DNA of 64,000 nt from Atrina japonica (GCA_030159075.1 BROG01000043.1:1188001-1252000), one strand, 5' to 3'. Positions 14,325 through 27,330 are shown, counted from the stretch's first letter. Notes: generated by a model from the sequence alone, not told the origin. Translations and numbers: made by a program.

Positions 14325-14872
14325 GGATCATATACAGAAGGATCATATACGGAAGGATCATATGATGGGAGGATCATATGATGGGAGGATCATACATGGG
14401 AGGATCATATACGGGAGGATAATATACGGAAGTATCATATGACGGGAGGATCATATATGGGAGGATCATATGATGGGAGGATCATACATGGGAGGATCAT
14501 ATACGGGAGGATAATATACGGAAGTATCATATGACGGGAGGATCATATATGGGAGGATCATATGATGGGAGGATCATACATGGGAGGATCATATACGGGA
14601 GGATCATATACGGAAGGATCATATGATGTGAGGATCATACACGGGAGGATCATATATTGGAGGATAATATACAGAAGTATCATATGACGGGAGGATCATA
14701 TATGGGAGGATCATATGATGGGATGATCATACAGGGGAGGATCATATGATGGGATGATCATACACGGGAGGATCATATATGGGAGGATCATATACGGAAG
14801 TATCATATGACGGGAGGATCATACACGGGAGGATCATATGATGGGATGATCATACAGGGGAGGATCATATGA
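14325..14872. repeat. ~15-bp minisatellite with higher-order period
   Basis: About 36 copies of GGGAGGATCATATAC and variants (GATGGGAGG, GGAAGTATCATATGAC). A block containing GGATAATATACGGAAGTATC recurs at 14415 and 14507, a ~92 bp higher-order repeat of six units. Confidence 0.93.
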
Positions 14873-15143
14873 CGTAACTGCTGAACAGCTGTGTGTACAG
14901 CATTAAATACAATGTATACAACACAATTGTTCTGTATACTTGCAATAGAGGAAATAACAGTCAGTATGTTAATATTTGGAGACACAGACTACTCAAGGAC
15001 AAAAACACACACTACAGACATCTCTTCCTGCCTCACAGGGATATGTGGCAGTGTCACATCATTGGTTAGATTAAGCCAAAGCGAGAAAGAAAGGCAATTT
15101 TGTCAGTCTAGTCCACAGAAATGTATTCTAAATCTGAATCCTA

Positions 15144-16243
15144 GTTAACTGTACATGTATACAAGTTATATGTATATGCTTTAACTGTACATGTATACAA
15201 GTTATATGTATATGCTTTAACTGTACAGGTATACAAGTTACATGTATGCTTTAACTGTACATGTATACAAGTTATATGTATATGCTTTAACTGTACAGGT
15301 ATACAAGTTACATGTATGTTTTAACTGTACAGGTATACAAGTTACATGTATGTTTTAACTGTACAGGTATACAAGTTACATGTATGCTTTAACTGTACAG
15401 GTATACAAGTTATATGCATATGTTTTAACTGTACAGGTATACAAGTTACATGTATATGCTTTAACTGTACATGTATACAAGTTACATGTATATGCTTTAA
15501 CTGTACATCTATACAAGTTATATGTATATGCTTTAACTGTACATCTATACAAGTTATATGTATATGCTTTAACTGTACATCTATACAAGTTATATGTATA
15601 TGCTTTAACTGTACAGGTATACAAGTTATATGTATATGTTTTAACTGTACAGGTATACAAGTTATATGTATATGCTTTAACTGTACATGTACACAAGTTA
15701 CGTGTATATGTTTTAACTGTACAGGTATACAAGTTATATGTATATGCTTTAACTATACAGGTATACAAGTTATATGTATATGTTTTAACTGTACAGGTAT
15801 ACAAGTTATATGTATATGCTTTAACTGTACATGTACACAAGTTACATGTATATGTTTTAACTGTACAGGTATACAAGTTATGTGTACTTTAACTGTACAG
15901 GTATACAAGTTACATGTATATGCTTTAACTGTACATGTACACAAGTTACATGTATATGCTTTAACTGTACAGGTATACAAGTTACATGTATATGTTTTAA
16001 CTGTACAGGTATACAAGTTATGTGTACTTTAACTGTACAGGTATACAAGTTACATGTATATGTTTTAACTGTACAGGTATACAAGTTATGTGTACTTTAA
16101 CTGTACGGGTATACAAGTTACATGTATATGTTTTAACTGTACAGGTATACAAGTTATGTGTACTTTAACTGTACAGGTATACAAGTTACGTGTATATGCT
16201 TTAACTTTACAAGTTACAAGTATATGCTTTAACTGCACATGTA
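15144..16243. repeat. 36-bp minisatellite (with 30-33 bp variants)
   Basis: About 31 copies of TTTAACTGTACAGGTATACA + AGTTATATGTATATGC, alternating CAGGTATAC with CATGTACAC or CATCTATAC. Long frames are open on both strands because the period is a multiple of three. These have no start context or similarity and are not called genes. Confidence 0.95.
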
Positions 16244-17685
16244 TTATTATTTGATCTGTGTTTCATCAAACTTAATTTAAAACCATTTTAAATTAAATTA
16301 CAGGGGTATGATGTACAGTATAATCTGTCTCTTCAGTATCTTGAGTATTCCAGTATCTATTTCTACTTTAATCTGATCAAATAGTTTAGTCCCAACACAT
16401 TTTACTATGTATACACATTTATATCTCCTATTCCAAATCTTGTCCTATAATGACATACTTACTTAATTAGACACCTTGTATTACAATTGATTACTTATTA
16501 ACTTAACCAAAACCTATGGTCATTTAATGTTTATATATGGTTGTTTACAGAGATAAAATGCATGAACTGTTTGACAAAATTTAATTTAGTCTCAAAATAT
16601 CTCATTTTCAATTGTCCATTAACATTAATGATAGTATTTGGCAAAATGTATGTCTTTAAACAATACACAAAGTTGAATATAGCATATACATGCTAATATT
16701 TGTCTACTCTCTATATTGAAATCTTCTACGATCCGAACTATTGTCTTTTCTGAATATTTTAATTGGCCCTGTTGCATTTCAGAGTACACATATTATATTG
16801 TAGTCTACATCCAAAAAATATTAACCTATTGCACTGTTTACATTGTTTATCTATAAAACATTTAAACTACAGTAGAAGATAAAAAAAATATCTTACAAAA
16901 ATCCTATACTTTGTATCTATAGCAGATCCGTATGTACATGAAAGTTACAATACATGTAACACATATATGTTTTAACATCAGTTTCACTGGTTCCTAAGAA
17001 GATTTTTATAATACCTAACAGTAACTCACTTTTACTATGTCTCAATTACCTCCCCTTGAAGGAAGTCCCATTAATTAAAGTGCTTCATTTAAATTGGCCT
17101 TGTAATTCTGAAGAAGTCAGCTGTGACCCAAATCATAAGAAATGCATTTCTTAAATTTTAGCTATATCTAAGAAACGTTACTTTTCAAAATTCCACCAAA
17201 ACCAATTGTTAAAATGGCAGACAATAAATATCAACAGGCTACAAATCATTTTACCTTTTGTAAGGCAAGTCTACAGATAAAAAATAAATTTTGTTATCAC
17301 ATGACTTGGGGTCATCATTTACACATTTCTCTAATTAACCTCTATTTATATATTTCTCCAGATCCTTGGAAAAATGTGTTGAAGACAAAGCAGAGAACCT
17401 TGATAAACGATAAAACTACAATACATCTGAATGAAGTAGAAAATACCATTACATTTTACATTTAAATTGATTATGTTTTGTATTGATTAACTATAATTAC
17501 CTGTACAATGGATGACAAGAATCACTACTAACGCTCTTACATAACCAATATCATATTAACATTAAGTGAACAAAACTGTCATTTTTTGTAAAAAAGCATT
17601 ACAGTAAATATACACAAATTATAACTCCGAGATGTCTTTTTCACATACAAGAGTCTGTTCTTATACATTGTATGTACATGTTAAG
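16244..17685. other. No feature seen
   Basis: Unique AT-rich DNA. Confidence 0.5.
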
Positions 17686-17689
17686 AAAT

Positions 17690-19100
17690 ATAGATATTGA
17701 TTCTAGGCGTGAGGGCCAGATTTTGTTTTACATTATAAGTGTAACATGATTTGTCCTTGAACATAAAACACAGAATGTATGTATGACTCAAAGCAGGACA
17801 AATCCACTTGCCCAACACCCGGAACAAGCTAAATTTTGGCTCAGGCGGGTTGAACAAGAGATCCCAGAGGAATCTTGGCACCAACCATCTAATGTTCTAT
17901 GTCTGATCTATGACAGACTGTTCTTTTCTCTTCTTTCTCTTATTTTGTGTCTCAACATTGAATTTGGACTTAAATCCATATTTCTGTGAAATATTTTTTT
18001 CACAAGATTATAGTGAAACTAAACTTGAACTGAACATATTACATTTTCAGAGAGAATGGAATTCAAGATGGCTGTCTGCCAGCATTGTTGGATTCTGTTC
18101 CTTCTGAAAATGTAATATGCAAGACCAGACCTCAAACTTCAAAGGCATCCCTCATGTCAAATTTCAATGAGATGCCTACAGTACTTTATGAGAGATATAA
18201 ATGGTAACAAACTTCCTTTGGTCAAAATCCAAAATGGCAGCCTGTCAGCCATGTTGGATTTTGATCTCTCTGAAAATGTAATATGCCCAACTACATGTAA
18301 ATCTCAAAAGGAAACTTCATTTCAAATTTAAACAAGATCCCTTTAGTACTTACTGAGAAATAGGGGGAACATACTTTCATTGTCAAATGCTGGACTCCAA
18401 TCTCTCTGAAAATGTAAACTGCGCAACTAGACCTCAAGGGGAACCTTCATGTCAAATTGAAACGAGATCCCATCAGTCCTTTCTGAGAAATAGCGATAAC
18501 AAACTTCCTTTGGTCAAAATCCAAATGGCCGCCTGTTGGCCATGTTGGATTCCAATCTCTCTGAAAATATAAATTGCATAACTAGACCTCAAGAGGAACC
18601 CTCATTCCAAATTTCAAGGAGATCCTTCAGTCCTTTCTGAGAAGTAGCGGTAACAAACTTCCTTTGGTCAAATAACAAACTTTCTTTGGTCAAAATCCAA
18701 GATGGGCCTTTATTGGATTCTGATCTCTCTGAAAATGCAATATGCACAACTAGACCTCAAGGGGAACCTTGATGTCACAGTTCAAGGAGATCACTTCAAT
18801 ACTTTCTGAGAAACAGCAATAAAATGAATTGTTCAGGACGGACAGACAACGGATGGACCATGGACGCAGGGTGATTTGAATAGCCCATCATCTGTTGATG
18901 GTGGGAACAGATGGTGGGCTAAAAATACAGACAGCTAGCCAGTGGGCAAGCTAAAAAAATTAACAATGTTTAAAAAATCGATCTAGTCTTATTACTACTG
19001 CAAGTGTTAAGATAAACAATGGTCAGGGCAAGTTAAAAATTGGTCAGGGCGAATTGAAAATTACTCTTAGCTTGCCCTGAGCAAGATGACTTCAAAAATA
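17690..19100. mobile_element. Composite dispersed element with ~180-bp internal tandem units
   Basis: 17800-17910 holds an AGATCCCAGAGGAATCTTGG block. From 18060 to 18830 about five diverged ~180 bp units follow, each with AAAATCCAAAATGGCAGCCT, TTGGATTCTGATCTCTCTG and ACTAGACCTCAAGGGGAACC. After that come GGACGGACAGACAACGGATG and a GCCCATCATCTGTTGATGG hairpin. I recall similar blocks as widespread in mollusc genomes. The class and exact ends are not defined. Confidence 0.6.
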
Positions 19101-19134
19101 TTTGTCCAGCCCTGTAACTGTAGTACAGTAAAAG

Positions 19135-19391
19135 CCATATAATTTGGTGGGGTGGAATCTTGTCAACTGTTTCATGACCTGGACGACTTTGAATTTTAGA
19201 TATTAAAGCAAAACATTAAAATTACACTGACTAGAGTAATTGTTCCTACTTGTCACCATACTTTAGAGAGTATCCAGTGAGGAATAAAACGTTTTTCCCA
19301 TGCAGCTTATCATAACCGAAAAGTGAGTAGAATCATTCGTGTGATAATCAAAAGGTTACTCTGCCCCACTATCTTATGTGAATTGAACAAA
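19135..19391 (-). mobile_element. Family F, copy 2 (antisense)
   Basis: Contains CAGCTTATCATAACCGAAAA and ATCCAGTGAGGAATAAAACG, reverse complements of the motifs in the 10.0 and 28.5 kb copies. Confidence 0.75.
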
Positions 19392-19850
19392 AGATTTAAA
19401 AATTCATTACTACATGTACTGTTTGCAAAATCTAGGGTTTGAAATACATGTACAGGTGCAAACAGAAATAAAATACATCTACAAACATATGTCAAACTGG
19501 GAATGAATAATCAAAGTACTTTTTGGTTTTATTCTTTTTACAAGGCATACTCCATGCTTTATTACTACTTGTCATCAGCATGTCAATGTGTTTTTATAGA
19601 ACCTGAATGAACTATACTTGCAGACATTTTAATACAAAGCAACGATTTATGTTAAGCAACACAATTTTTTTGGTCTCCATGGAAATAAGATAATAGTGAT
19701 ATATATTCAAGTTAAGCTGAGTTAATTTTTCTCATTTTATATGATACACACAAACTCTTCTAAGAAGAGTAATTGTATCTGCAAGTGACAGTTTTCCAAC
19801 AAAAAACATAAATTCAAATTAAACTTTCATTTATTAATGTTATTATTTGA

Positions 19851-20153
19851 AGGGGCATTAGCTGTGAATTTTCTCAAAAGATAAAAATTCAGAAATTCCA
19901 ATATATTTTGTGAAAACTGCTTGAGATACCCAGTTTGGAAATTATTCCTCTCCAATTGATTAATTTAGCCTTACATTGTACTTCTTGTATATGAATATCA
20001 CACTGGACCTGACTTTACTTTCACAAAATATATAGGAATATCATACGATTTTTATGACTGTGTAGGGCTCTTATTTGTTATTGTACATCAAGTAAAAGTA
20101 GGAAAAGTAGAAAAATGAAAATAATTTTTTAGTAAACATAGTTTATGCCCCTG
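19851..20153 (+). mobile_element. MITE-like family B, copy 1
   Basis: Starts AGGGGCATTAGCTGTG and ends with a decayed TTTATGCCCCT. It includes CACACTGGACCTGACTTTAC and ATAGGAATATCATACGAT. About 300 bp, non-coding. Confidence 0.8.
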
Positions 20154-20376
20154 TAACAAAATTCTCTCACAGATTATTGTGTTCAGAATCAAAATTTTAT
20201 TTTCACTTCAACTTTTTCTACAGATATGTATCTGGAATTTTAATTGCATGAACTTTGTTTTGTTTACATCAGAAACTCTCAGAGTCTTAGACGGTATGGC
20301 AATTTTTTATCCTTCTGTGACTTTTAATAAATTGGAGACGCAATTTTTCAATGCAAATAAATGAATGATATTTTCA

Positions 20377-20479
20377 ATTAACTCATCAACCCCTGAAAAA
20401 CAATGGACTCCTCCTACATTGTATGTAAATTAATGATTTAGGCCAGTCCAAATATGTCATATAGGGGCAAATGAGTCAA
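20377..20479. mobile_element. MITE-like family A copy
   Basis: Left end TTAACTCATCAACCCCTGAA, right end ATAGGGGCAAATGAGTCAA. Confidence 0.8.
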
Positions 20480-20555
20480 TAGAAACATTTTACTATAAAA
20501 AAGAAATCAGAAAAAGAACTTTATGAAATTCTGTTAAAGACTTGAGAATTTGATT

Positions 20556-20649
20556 ACTTCAACACATTCTCCCCTGAAGACACATTTGGACTGGTCTGAG
20601 TCATTGATTTACAGAAGAGTCCATTATTTTTCAGGGGTTGATGAGTTAA
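20556..20649. mobile_element. MITE-like family A copy, inverted relative to its neighbour
   Basis: TTCTCCCCTGAAGACACATT at the left and TTTTTCAGGGGTTGATGAGT at the right. It lies 80 bp from the previous copy in opposite orientation, so the two could pair as a long hairpin. Confidence 0.8.
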
Positions 20650-21427
20650 AATCAAGCAAAAGTTCTCATTTCTATCTTTTTCTAAAGTAAACTTACTGAG
20701 GCAATCCTGAGTAGAATACTACAGGTATTAGTTCAATTTGTATCATAAAGAAGATGTAATCAATTACACAGAGTAACTTGTACCGGAACATGTACACATA
20801 TTTTAGGTAAAACAGGTGATAAATATTTTCTACACTTACTGAAAATTCCTTAAATTTCTATTACATATGCACATTGTCTTATCTGCAGGCTACAGACTTT
20901 AACATCAGATGTAAGCAGTGCTGTTGTGATACTCAATGCTGATTTACACACAGGTGGTAATTATGACTAAGGCGTCAACAATACCTTCACTGTCTTTAAA
21001 TAATTGGAAAAATTTTGTTTAACTTACACAAGATTTGGAGAAAGACTCCCTATTTCAATGACAATTGACCAGTGTCCATCACAATAATTTAACAAAGTAT
21101 TAGTAAATTAAAGTGCTTCAAGTTTGTGATTGGGTAAGATTTTTTTTTCTTGTCCAGTGAATCATTAAATGCAAACCTTTGAGGCATGCATAACTTTGTC
21201 AAGTCACATCAATGTTACGATGTAAGTATATTTTCTTTGTTAAACTTCAAAAGTGTTACCTATAACAAACCAAAGTCACCTACCTACCAACATGTAGGTA
21301 TAATAATTGGCACCTTGCCAACATCAGCACAGTAACTCTTGAAAAATTTTGTTTTGGAATCATGAATTAACATGAATCTTGTTTAGTTATTATGGTTTTA
21401 GTTAACAGTAAAACAAACAGGAATTTT

Positions 21428-21475
<48 letters not shown>

Positions 21476-21842
21476 TTGGTTTCATGCATTTCAAATTCAA
21501 ATCATGTGTTGAGAACCCCACAAAAATTGTGTTTTGTACCCCAGACAGTAATTGTTATTAGGGTAAGAACCACAAGAAATATACAAAAAAAAATCAATGG
21601 TAAAACATGTCATTAAAATGAAGCATACGTGTTTGTGTACATTGTATAATACATGTCTATGTATGCTAGTCACAAGCTGAATTTTCATTTTTAAAAATAC
21701 ATCTCAAATCACCTTGACAACTATGTATATAATCAAGGGAAAAAATCATTCAAAAGAAGTAAATGAATGCAGATGTCTTCACTTGATAATCACACAAACA
21801 CTTATATACATGCATGTTGTAATACATAAATTCTCATCTAAA
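20650..21842. other. Unique DNA with a (TA)n tract
   Basis: No exon seen; (TA)21 at 21431-21472. Confidence 0.7.
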
Positions 21843-22161
21843 TACCGTATTCCACCCAATAAGCACTCATGTCCATACAAACGCCCCTCCCCTACAGTTC
21901 AGATTTACTTAGCTTTTTTACACACAATCAAGAATCTTTTCTAGTCAGCTGACGAGGGAATATGGGCAAGAAAAACATAAGTAACAATGTAACTCCTGCC
22001 CACCAGGTACTATGAATGGATAGGTGTCCTCGGTAATAAGCACAATAACTTCACTGACATGCCTTATAAACAATTTACTGTTAGTCAATCTGACTCTTGA
22101 TTGGTCACAATAAGCACACATTTTTAGCATCCTGGTGCTTATTGGGTCAAATATGGTACAT
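21843..22161. mobile_element. MITE-like family C element
   Basis: The ends are inverted: ACCGTATTCCACCCAATAAG at the left and CTTATTGGGTCAAATATGGT at the right, about 25 bp with mismatches, flanking ~270 bp that holds a further GGTAATAAGCAC. Non-coding. Confidence 0.75.
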
Positions 22162-22680
22162 GTAATTCATGTATCAGTTACACATATACATTTTGCATGT
22201 TTTATATTTAATGTACCTTCAAGTATGATATAAACATGCATTTGTAAACATATGTTGACAAAAAAATATCCATAAAATGTGCATTTAATAAAGATAGAAT
22301 GCAAAGGTTTGCAATCCATATTTAATGCTATGTTTCCATTTGTAAACCATTGTCGCTGCATTTATTCACAGAATACTGATAATTTTCTTGTCTCTATACA
22401 CAACAGTAACAAGGACATAAAAGAGGCAACATTGCATAAATATGACAAATTACAAGTTATTCTCAATATCAGATTATCAATAAAATATCAAACAGGTGCT
22501 ATGGCATTGACCTAGATAGTATGCAAATAATTTAGGTCATGAGGCACCTTAAGTCATAACCAAATTTTGTAAAATTCAGGAATTTAAAGGTTACAGATGG
22601 TCATGTATAAAGGTCAAAAGTTTGATTATAGTGTAAACAGTTTTAGATATAACTTGATAGGCTGAGCATAACTATATCTG
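22162..22680. other. No feature seen
   Basis: Unique AT-rich DNA. Confidence 0.5.
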
Positions 22681-22774
22681 TTTTAACTCATCCACTCCTA
22701 AGAACACATTTGGACAGGTCTAAGTGATTGATTTACAGATAAGTCCATTATTTCTCAGAGGTCGATGAGTTAAA
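22681..22774. mobile_element. MITE-like family A copy
   Basis: TTTTAACTCATCCACTCCTA at the left, TCAGAGGTCGATGAGTTAAA at the right. Confidence 0.8.
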
Positions 22775-22854
22775 CATTACAGAGTAACCAACAAGCATGT
22801 AACTATAATTTTTTTTACAGTCTTATGTCTATATAAGGAACTCAAAAAGTGTCT

Positions 22855-23180
22855 TAGAAGCCATCATGATTTAAAAAGAACTTTATTTTGAATGATGGCC
22901 TTACAGACTTGAAAAAGAACTGACCTTGAAGGCACAGCCTTAAAGGCTTGAAAACACCTTGACTTTTAATGGATAGCCTTGCAGGTTTGAAAATCCTTAA
23001 TCTTGAAGGCACAGCCGTAAAAGCTTGAAAATCTTGCAGGCTTGAAAAGACCTCCATCTTGAAGGAACAGACTTAAAAGTTTAAAAAGACCTTAATTTTG
23101 AAAGCATAGCCTTACATACTTGAATTACATTGATTTTGACTGCACAGCCTTAACAGAATTGAAAAGACCTATAAATATTG
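22855..23180. repeat. ~35-40 bp diverged tandem repeat
   Basis: About eight copies of CTTGAAAAGACCTTGATTTT + GAAGGCACAGCCTTAAAGG, each quite diverged. Confidence 0.8.
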
Positions 23181-23894
23181 AATGCATACATGTAGCACAT
23201 GACCTTGAATCAAAATAATGACACACAATTCAATTGGATCATGGGAAACAGAACAACCTAAGGTAAGCTGCTCTTTATCAAAGCCAGTGTTTCATTTGAA
23301 AACTACCTGTGCATCTTATTCAATAAATTTTAAATGTTCCATTCATCAAACTAATGTTTTCTTTTATTGAATCTTAAAGGTGAAAACTCCTGGAAAGCTG
23401 CAGACATTAAAACATGATCTGAGACAGATAAATGTATTATCGTCTGTCAGTATATATCTACAGAGAGTAATGGACACATCGTCTGCTACCAGACAAGGAT
23501 AACAAAAGTAAATGTCACAATTAGCTTGAAAGCAAAATACATCATGACAGTATCTTCCAAGACATTTGGATTCACAAGAGTATACCTATTAGGCTATATG
23601 CTATACTTCAGGTATTTAGTCTGTGGCTTTATTGCTTTATATGGTACAATGCTGTGTGAATTTAAAAGAAGTTTCATATTCCAGACTTCTTGTAAACAAA
23701 ATGTGAAGAACATGAGAAAGTTACAGGGTTTTTCAGGTGAGAATTATAACCAACAACTGGTGCCATTGTAGACATAATCCATATTGGACACACATTGCAT
23801 TGACTAAGTGTAACATTGGTCAAAGGTTTTGGTACTTCACTACTCAATAATGACACATATAACGGTCTCTCAAGGTTAATGGTATTTTATGATA
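23181..23894. other. No feature seen
   Basis: Unique AT-rich DNA. Confidence 0.5.
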
Positions 23895-24065
23895 TTTTCC
23901 TGTACCCTGGGAGAAACCAACAGCCTTTCATAAGTGAATTGGTAAACTTTCTCACAAAATCATCTTAGGTTCAAAGGGGCTCAAACCCATGCTGACTAGA
24001 AATGAGAAACATCATGGCTTAAAGTGTCATATTTTAACCACTCATCATGGAGGTCCCAACCCTGA
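23895..24065 (-). mobile_element. SINE family 2, partial antisense copy
   Basis: Reverse complement of the 36.04 kb SINE: GGTAAACTTTCTCACAAAAT, then the head with GGCTCAAACCC and a CATCATGGCTTAAAG stretch. Confidence 0.55.
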
Positions 24066-24994
24066 TTTGAACCCAAAACCTTTTACTCAACATTCAAAAG
24101 TAACTAAATATAAATTTACGCACTATGTCTGTGTTACACATAAGAATAAAATTTTGGGGTATCGTAAGTATGAGAGCAAGCATAGGAAGATCTGAGACTA
24201 GAATATTGAGGTAAGCAGAAATATTTAGAACAGGCATTTATATTTGATGTCACAAATAATTTGGAATTCCATCACAAAATAATTCTATCAACAGGAAATT
24301 TATTCTCATACAAGCACAATTGTCATTTATCAGGCACCTGCTTGATATGAGATTCCAGACTTTTCCTATAAATTCTGAAGCAAGTTGGATCAATCATAGT
24401 TAATTATCTTGTACCAGAATCCATTCAACAATCTGTCCATGCCGCTTCATTGGTCAAAAAGAGTGTTGCTGAAGAAATTGATGTATTTGATAAGAAATGA
24501 CTTGGTTAACCAGGGCAGAACTAAACAATGACATTGGTGTACCGAAACATAACAACAAAAAAACCTTTAGTTTTTATTAACAATGCACGGCTTTCATACT
24601 TATGTCATATCTTAAAACAATATAAAAAGTCAGTCAACATCTAGGCCCAGCATCACTTAACAATATTAAACTTCTGTCATATAATTTCGAACCTTCAATA
24701 AAATGCTGGCTCTAAATCATCTTAAACTATAATTCTGTATTTAACATCACACTGGGGACAAGTCACTGTAAAACACTGAGCAATGGAGAAATCAATAGGT
24801 ATATAATTTTAACACAGTTTTCCAATTTTGACTGGGTCTAAGATTGTTTTAACGATTCTAAGACCGGATCATTTATCTTTCTTTAGAGAGATTCGTTGAA
24901 TTCCTAGAACTTGAAATGTTTACTGATCCAGAGGAGAAAAAAGTAAAAACTCCAATTGCCGAACTTGGATGACTAAGCTTTTGTTTGAGATTTT
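24066..24994. other. No feature seen
   Basis: Unique AT-rich DNA. Confidence 0.5.
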
Positions 24995-25195
24995 TGTTTT
25001 ACATCCTGCCAAGAATTTGTTCACTTAAATGGAGATGTCACCAGCTTTAGGTGAAGTGCTACACATTTTGGCCTGTGCTATGGACTGACACCAATGCAGT
25101 GAGGGTTCTTTTATGTGCTACACATTCAGCGACCCTTGACCTCAGATTTAAGCCTCATCCAAAAGTTAAAGATCCTTGACTTGCACTGCAACAGT
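24995..25195 (-). mobile_element. SINE family 1, degraded antisense copy
   Basis: TTGTTTTACATCCTGCCAAG, then GGAGATGTCACCAGCTTTAG, GTGAGGGTTCTTTTATGTGC and a purine-rich head remnant follow the body of the 25.7 kb SINE in reverse. Confidence 0.65.
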
Positions 25196-25647
25196 TATTT
25201 ACAAGAGCAATTGCACTGAATATATACACATGAATGTTTTAGCAGTGAATGGTCATCCTTCATTCAGTGGACACTTCTCTATAACGGACAATTTGATTGC
25301 TTCGACATCTGTCCCCTAAACACAGGTTTTACTGTACATGTTTGAGTTAGATTGACATCATTTCACTCATAACATTTTTTGTATTTGATCTTGCTACTAT
25401 TGTAAGGATTATCCACATTCTTTTGGGAATGGACACTGGGCATGTTTGAATTGAAAATTCCAGCAACATTTTATTGAAATAGGGAAATCTAAAAATACAA
25501 CAACAAAAAACTATTTGAAAATACAAGTATCTCTCCACATTCATTGACATTTGACTACAGTTGGGAAATTGTGACTGCAAATTCAGAAAACATGCATTTG
25601 TTTTAGAATGGGGCCTTATTCTTGCCCCCAGTTCATTAAATCAAAGT

Positions 25648-26062
25648 TAGTTGAACCTGTCTTGAGAGCCCACCCCATTTGCCACTGAAATACCTCTCTC
25701 ATAGAGCCAGTCTGGCTCAGTCGGTAGCGCGCTCGACTCTGGATCGTGAGTTTGAGTCCCGCCGGCGACAGGTTGGTTTCCTGTCTTTCGGATAAGACAG
25801 TAAAAATTGGAGGTCCCGTGTCGCAGTAGTTGTCGGCACGTTAAAGAACCCTCACTGCTCAATGGCCGTAAGTGCCGAGCATAGGCCAAAATTTGAAGCC
25901 CTTCACCGGCATTTGGTGATGTCTCCATATGAGTGAGATATTCTTGAGTGGGACGTTAAACAACAATAAACAAACAAACCTCTCTCATAAGAGATTTTAT
26001 ATAAAGGATTATCTAAATGAGTGGTTTCTTTAATGTGGTCATAAGGCAGGTGGTCTTCCATG
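25648..26062. mobile_element. Family D element interrupted by a SINE
   Basis: The left part TTGAACCTGTCTTGAGAG and the right part AAGAGATTTTATATAAAGGATT...GGTCTCCCAAGACAGGT form one element once the SINE at 25704-25977 and one copy of the target duplication are removed. Confidence 0.8.
25704..25977 (+). mobile_element. tRNA-derived SINE family 1, full length with 12-bp target duplication
   Basis: The head has an A box (TGGCTCAGTCGG) and B box (GTTTGAGTCCC), intact enough for RNA polymerase III. The body includes GGAGGTCCCGTGTCGC, GTTAAAGAACCCTCACTG and GGTGATGTCTCCATATGAG. The tail is GTGGGACGTTAAACAACA plus an AAAC-rich end. It is flanked by the exact duplication ACCTCTCTCATA (25692-25703 and 25978-25989). 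It resembles the Meta-SINE type reported from bivalves and other invertebrates, from memory. Confidence 0.9.
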
Positions 26063-26739
26063 AGAATGGTCTCCCAAGACAGGTAATATCAATAGCAGTT
26101 ACTTTTATGACCTGTCCTTCACAACAATAAAATGTAACTATATATTTGTTTAGGGTCTGTGTAGGTCTGGTATTAGGCCCAATTCCCAATGGCAAAATGG
26201 AACATTTTCCCCAATATCAAGCCAAAATGTTTCCATTTTTTCTATCTTGGACCGGAAAGGAGCATTTTCTGTAATTAATGCAAAAGATAAAACAAAAGTA
26301 AAAACCCAATTGTTACATCAGCAAATAAGATACAAAGCCAACTTGTAAATTTGAATATAATCTACACTAAAACATCACAGAAATTACCTTCAGGTATATT
26401 TCTATTGCTGTTATAGATTTTTTCCAATTTGAGGACAATATCGCAAAATTCCCAATTTGAAAGGTACAAGTCCCTATTTCCAGAAGTCAGAAAGACCCTG
26501 ATACTTACAAAGCCACTAGCAAAATAAATTCATTGTCCAGACACAAGCTGGAAAAGCAAAACATTTCACCCATGGAAAACATTTTTTTCATAAACTGAAA
26601 GTCTAGAAAGCATCATGACATTCTTACATGTAAATGTATCAGAGGTTCGATATCAGACATAAAAATATCTACGAAAAAACACAAATTCTGAGAGACATGT
26701 GATACAAACAAATATCTACATGTTTGTATTTGATTTTAA

Positions 26740-26984
26740 CTTTAGTTGTTGTTGTATTGTTGTTTAACATCCCACTCAAGAATCTTTTGGTCATATGGAG
26801 ACGTCACCGAATGCCAATGAAGGACTTCACCAGTGAGAGTTCTTTAACGTGTCGACACCTACTGTGACACAGGCCTCGGTTTTCACTGTCTCATCCGAAG
26901 GACTAGATTCAAACCTGCCGTCGGCTGGACTCAAACTCACAACCTCACAATCAAAGAGCACTTTACTGACTGAACCAGGCAGGC
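26740..26984 (-). mobile_element. SINE family 1, antisense copy with 10-bp target duplication
   Basis: Tail first: TTGTTGTTTAACATCCCACT, then GAGACGTCACCGAATGCC, GAGAGTTCTTTAACGTG and the reversed tRNA head GACTCAAACTCACAACC. The direct duplication TTGATTTTAA flanks it at 26730-26739 and 26985-26994. Confidence 0.85.
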
Positions 26985-26997
26985 TTGATTTTAATTT

Positions 26998-27190
26998 CAA
27001 AGATATGATGTTTAACAATTCTTTGACCTCCATTATAGTCAGAATCTAAGATATGATGTTTAACAATTCTTTGACCTCCATTATAGTCAGAATCTAAGAT
27101 ATCTAATAGTCAGAATCTATATGATGTTTTCTTTGAACCATATCAGATGTTTAACAATTCTTTGACCTCCATAGTCAGAATCTAATCTAA
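26998..27190. repeat. ~53-bp tandem repeat, 3-4 copies
   Basis: GATATGATGTTTAACAATTC + TTTGACCTCCATTATAGTCA + GAATCTAA repeats twice exactly, then in shuffled partial form. Confidence 0.9.
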
Positions 27191-27330
27191 TGATACATCA
27201 ATTTATTTCAAGTTATGTGATGCCAGAGGCCCAATACCGTTTTACAAAACGACTCACAAAATGGGTCATACCTTATAAAGAAGAGGCCACTAATTGTTAC
27301 CCTGAAGTACAAGTACACAAATTCTTGTAC

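Noticed and set aside
15346..16100. Cys-rich repeats (CFNCTGIQVI) as a secreted protein
   Set aside because: Both strands are open over the same array, and units with 30-33 bp variants shift motifs; it is a minisatellite.
17783..18107. Frames with WLRRVEQEIPEESWHQP as an exon
   Set aside because: The DNA belongs to a dispersed element (GATCCCAGAGGAATCTTGG block) followed by its ~180-bp repeat units.
25704..25776. A functional tRNA gene
   Set aside because: A and B boxes are present but the acceptor and anticodon stems do not pair well, and the unit continues into a SINE body with tail and target duplication.
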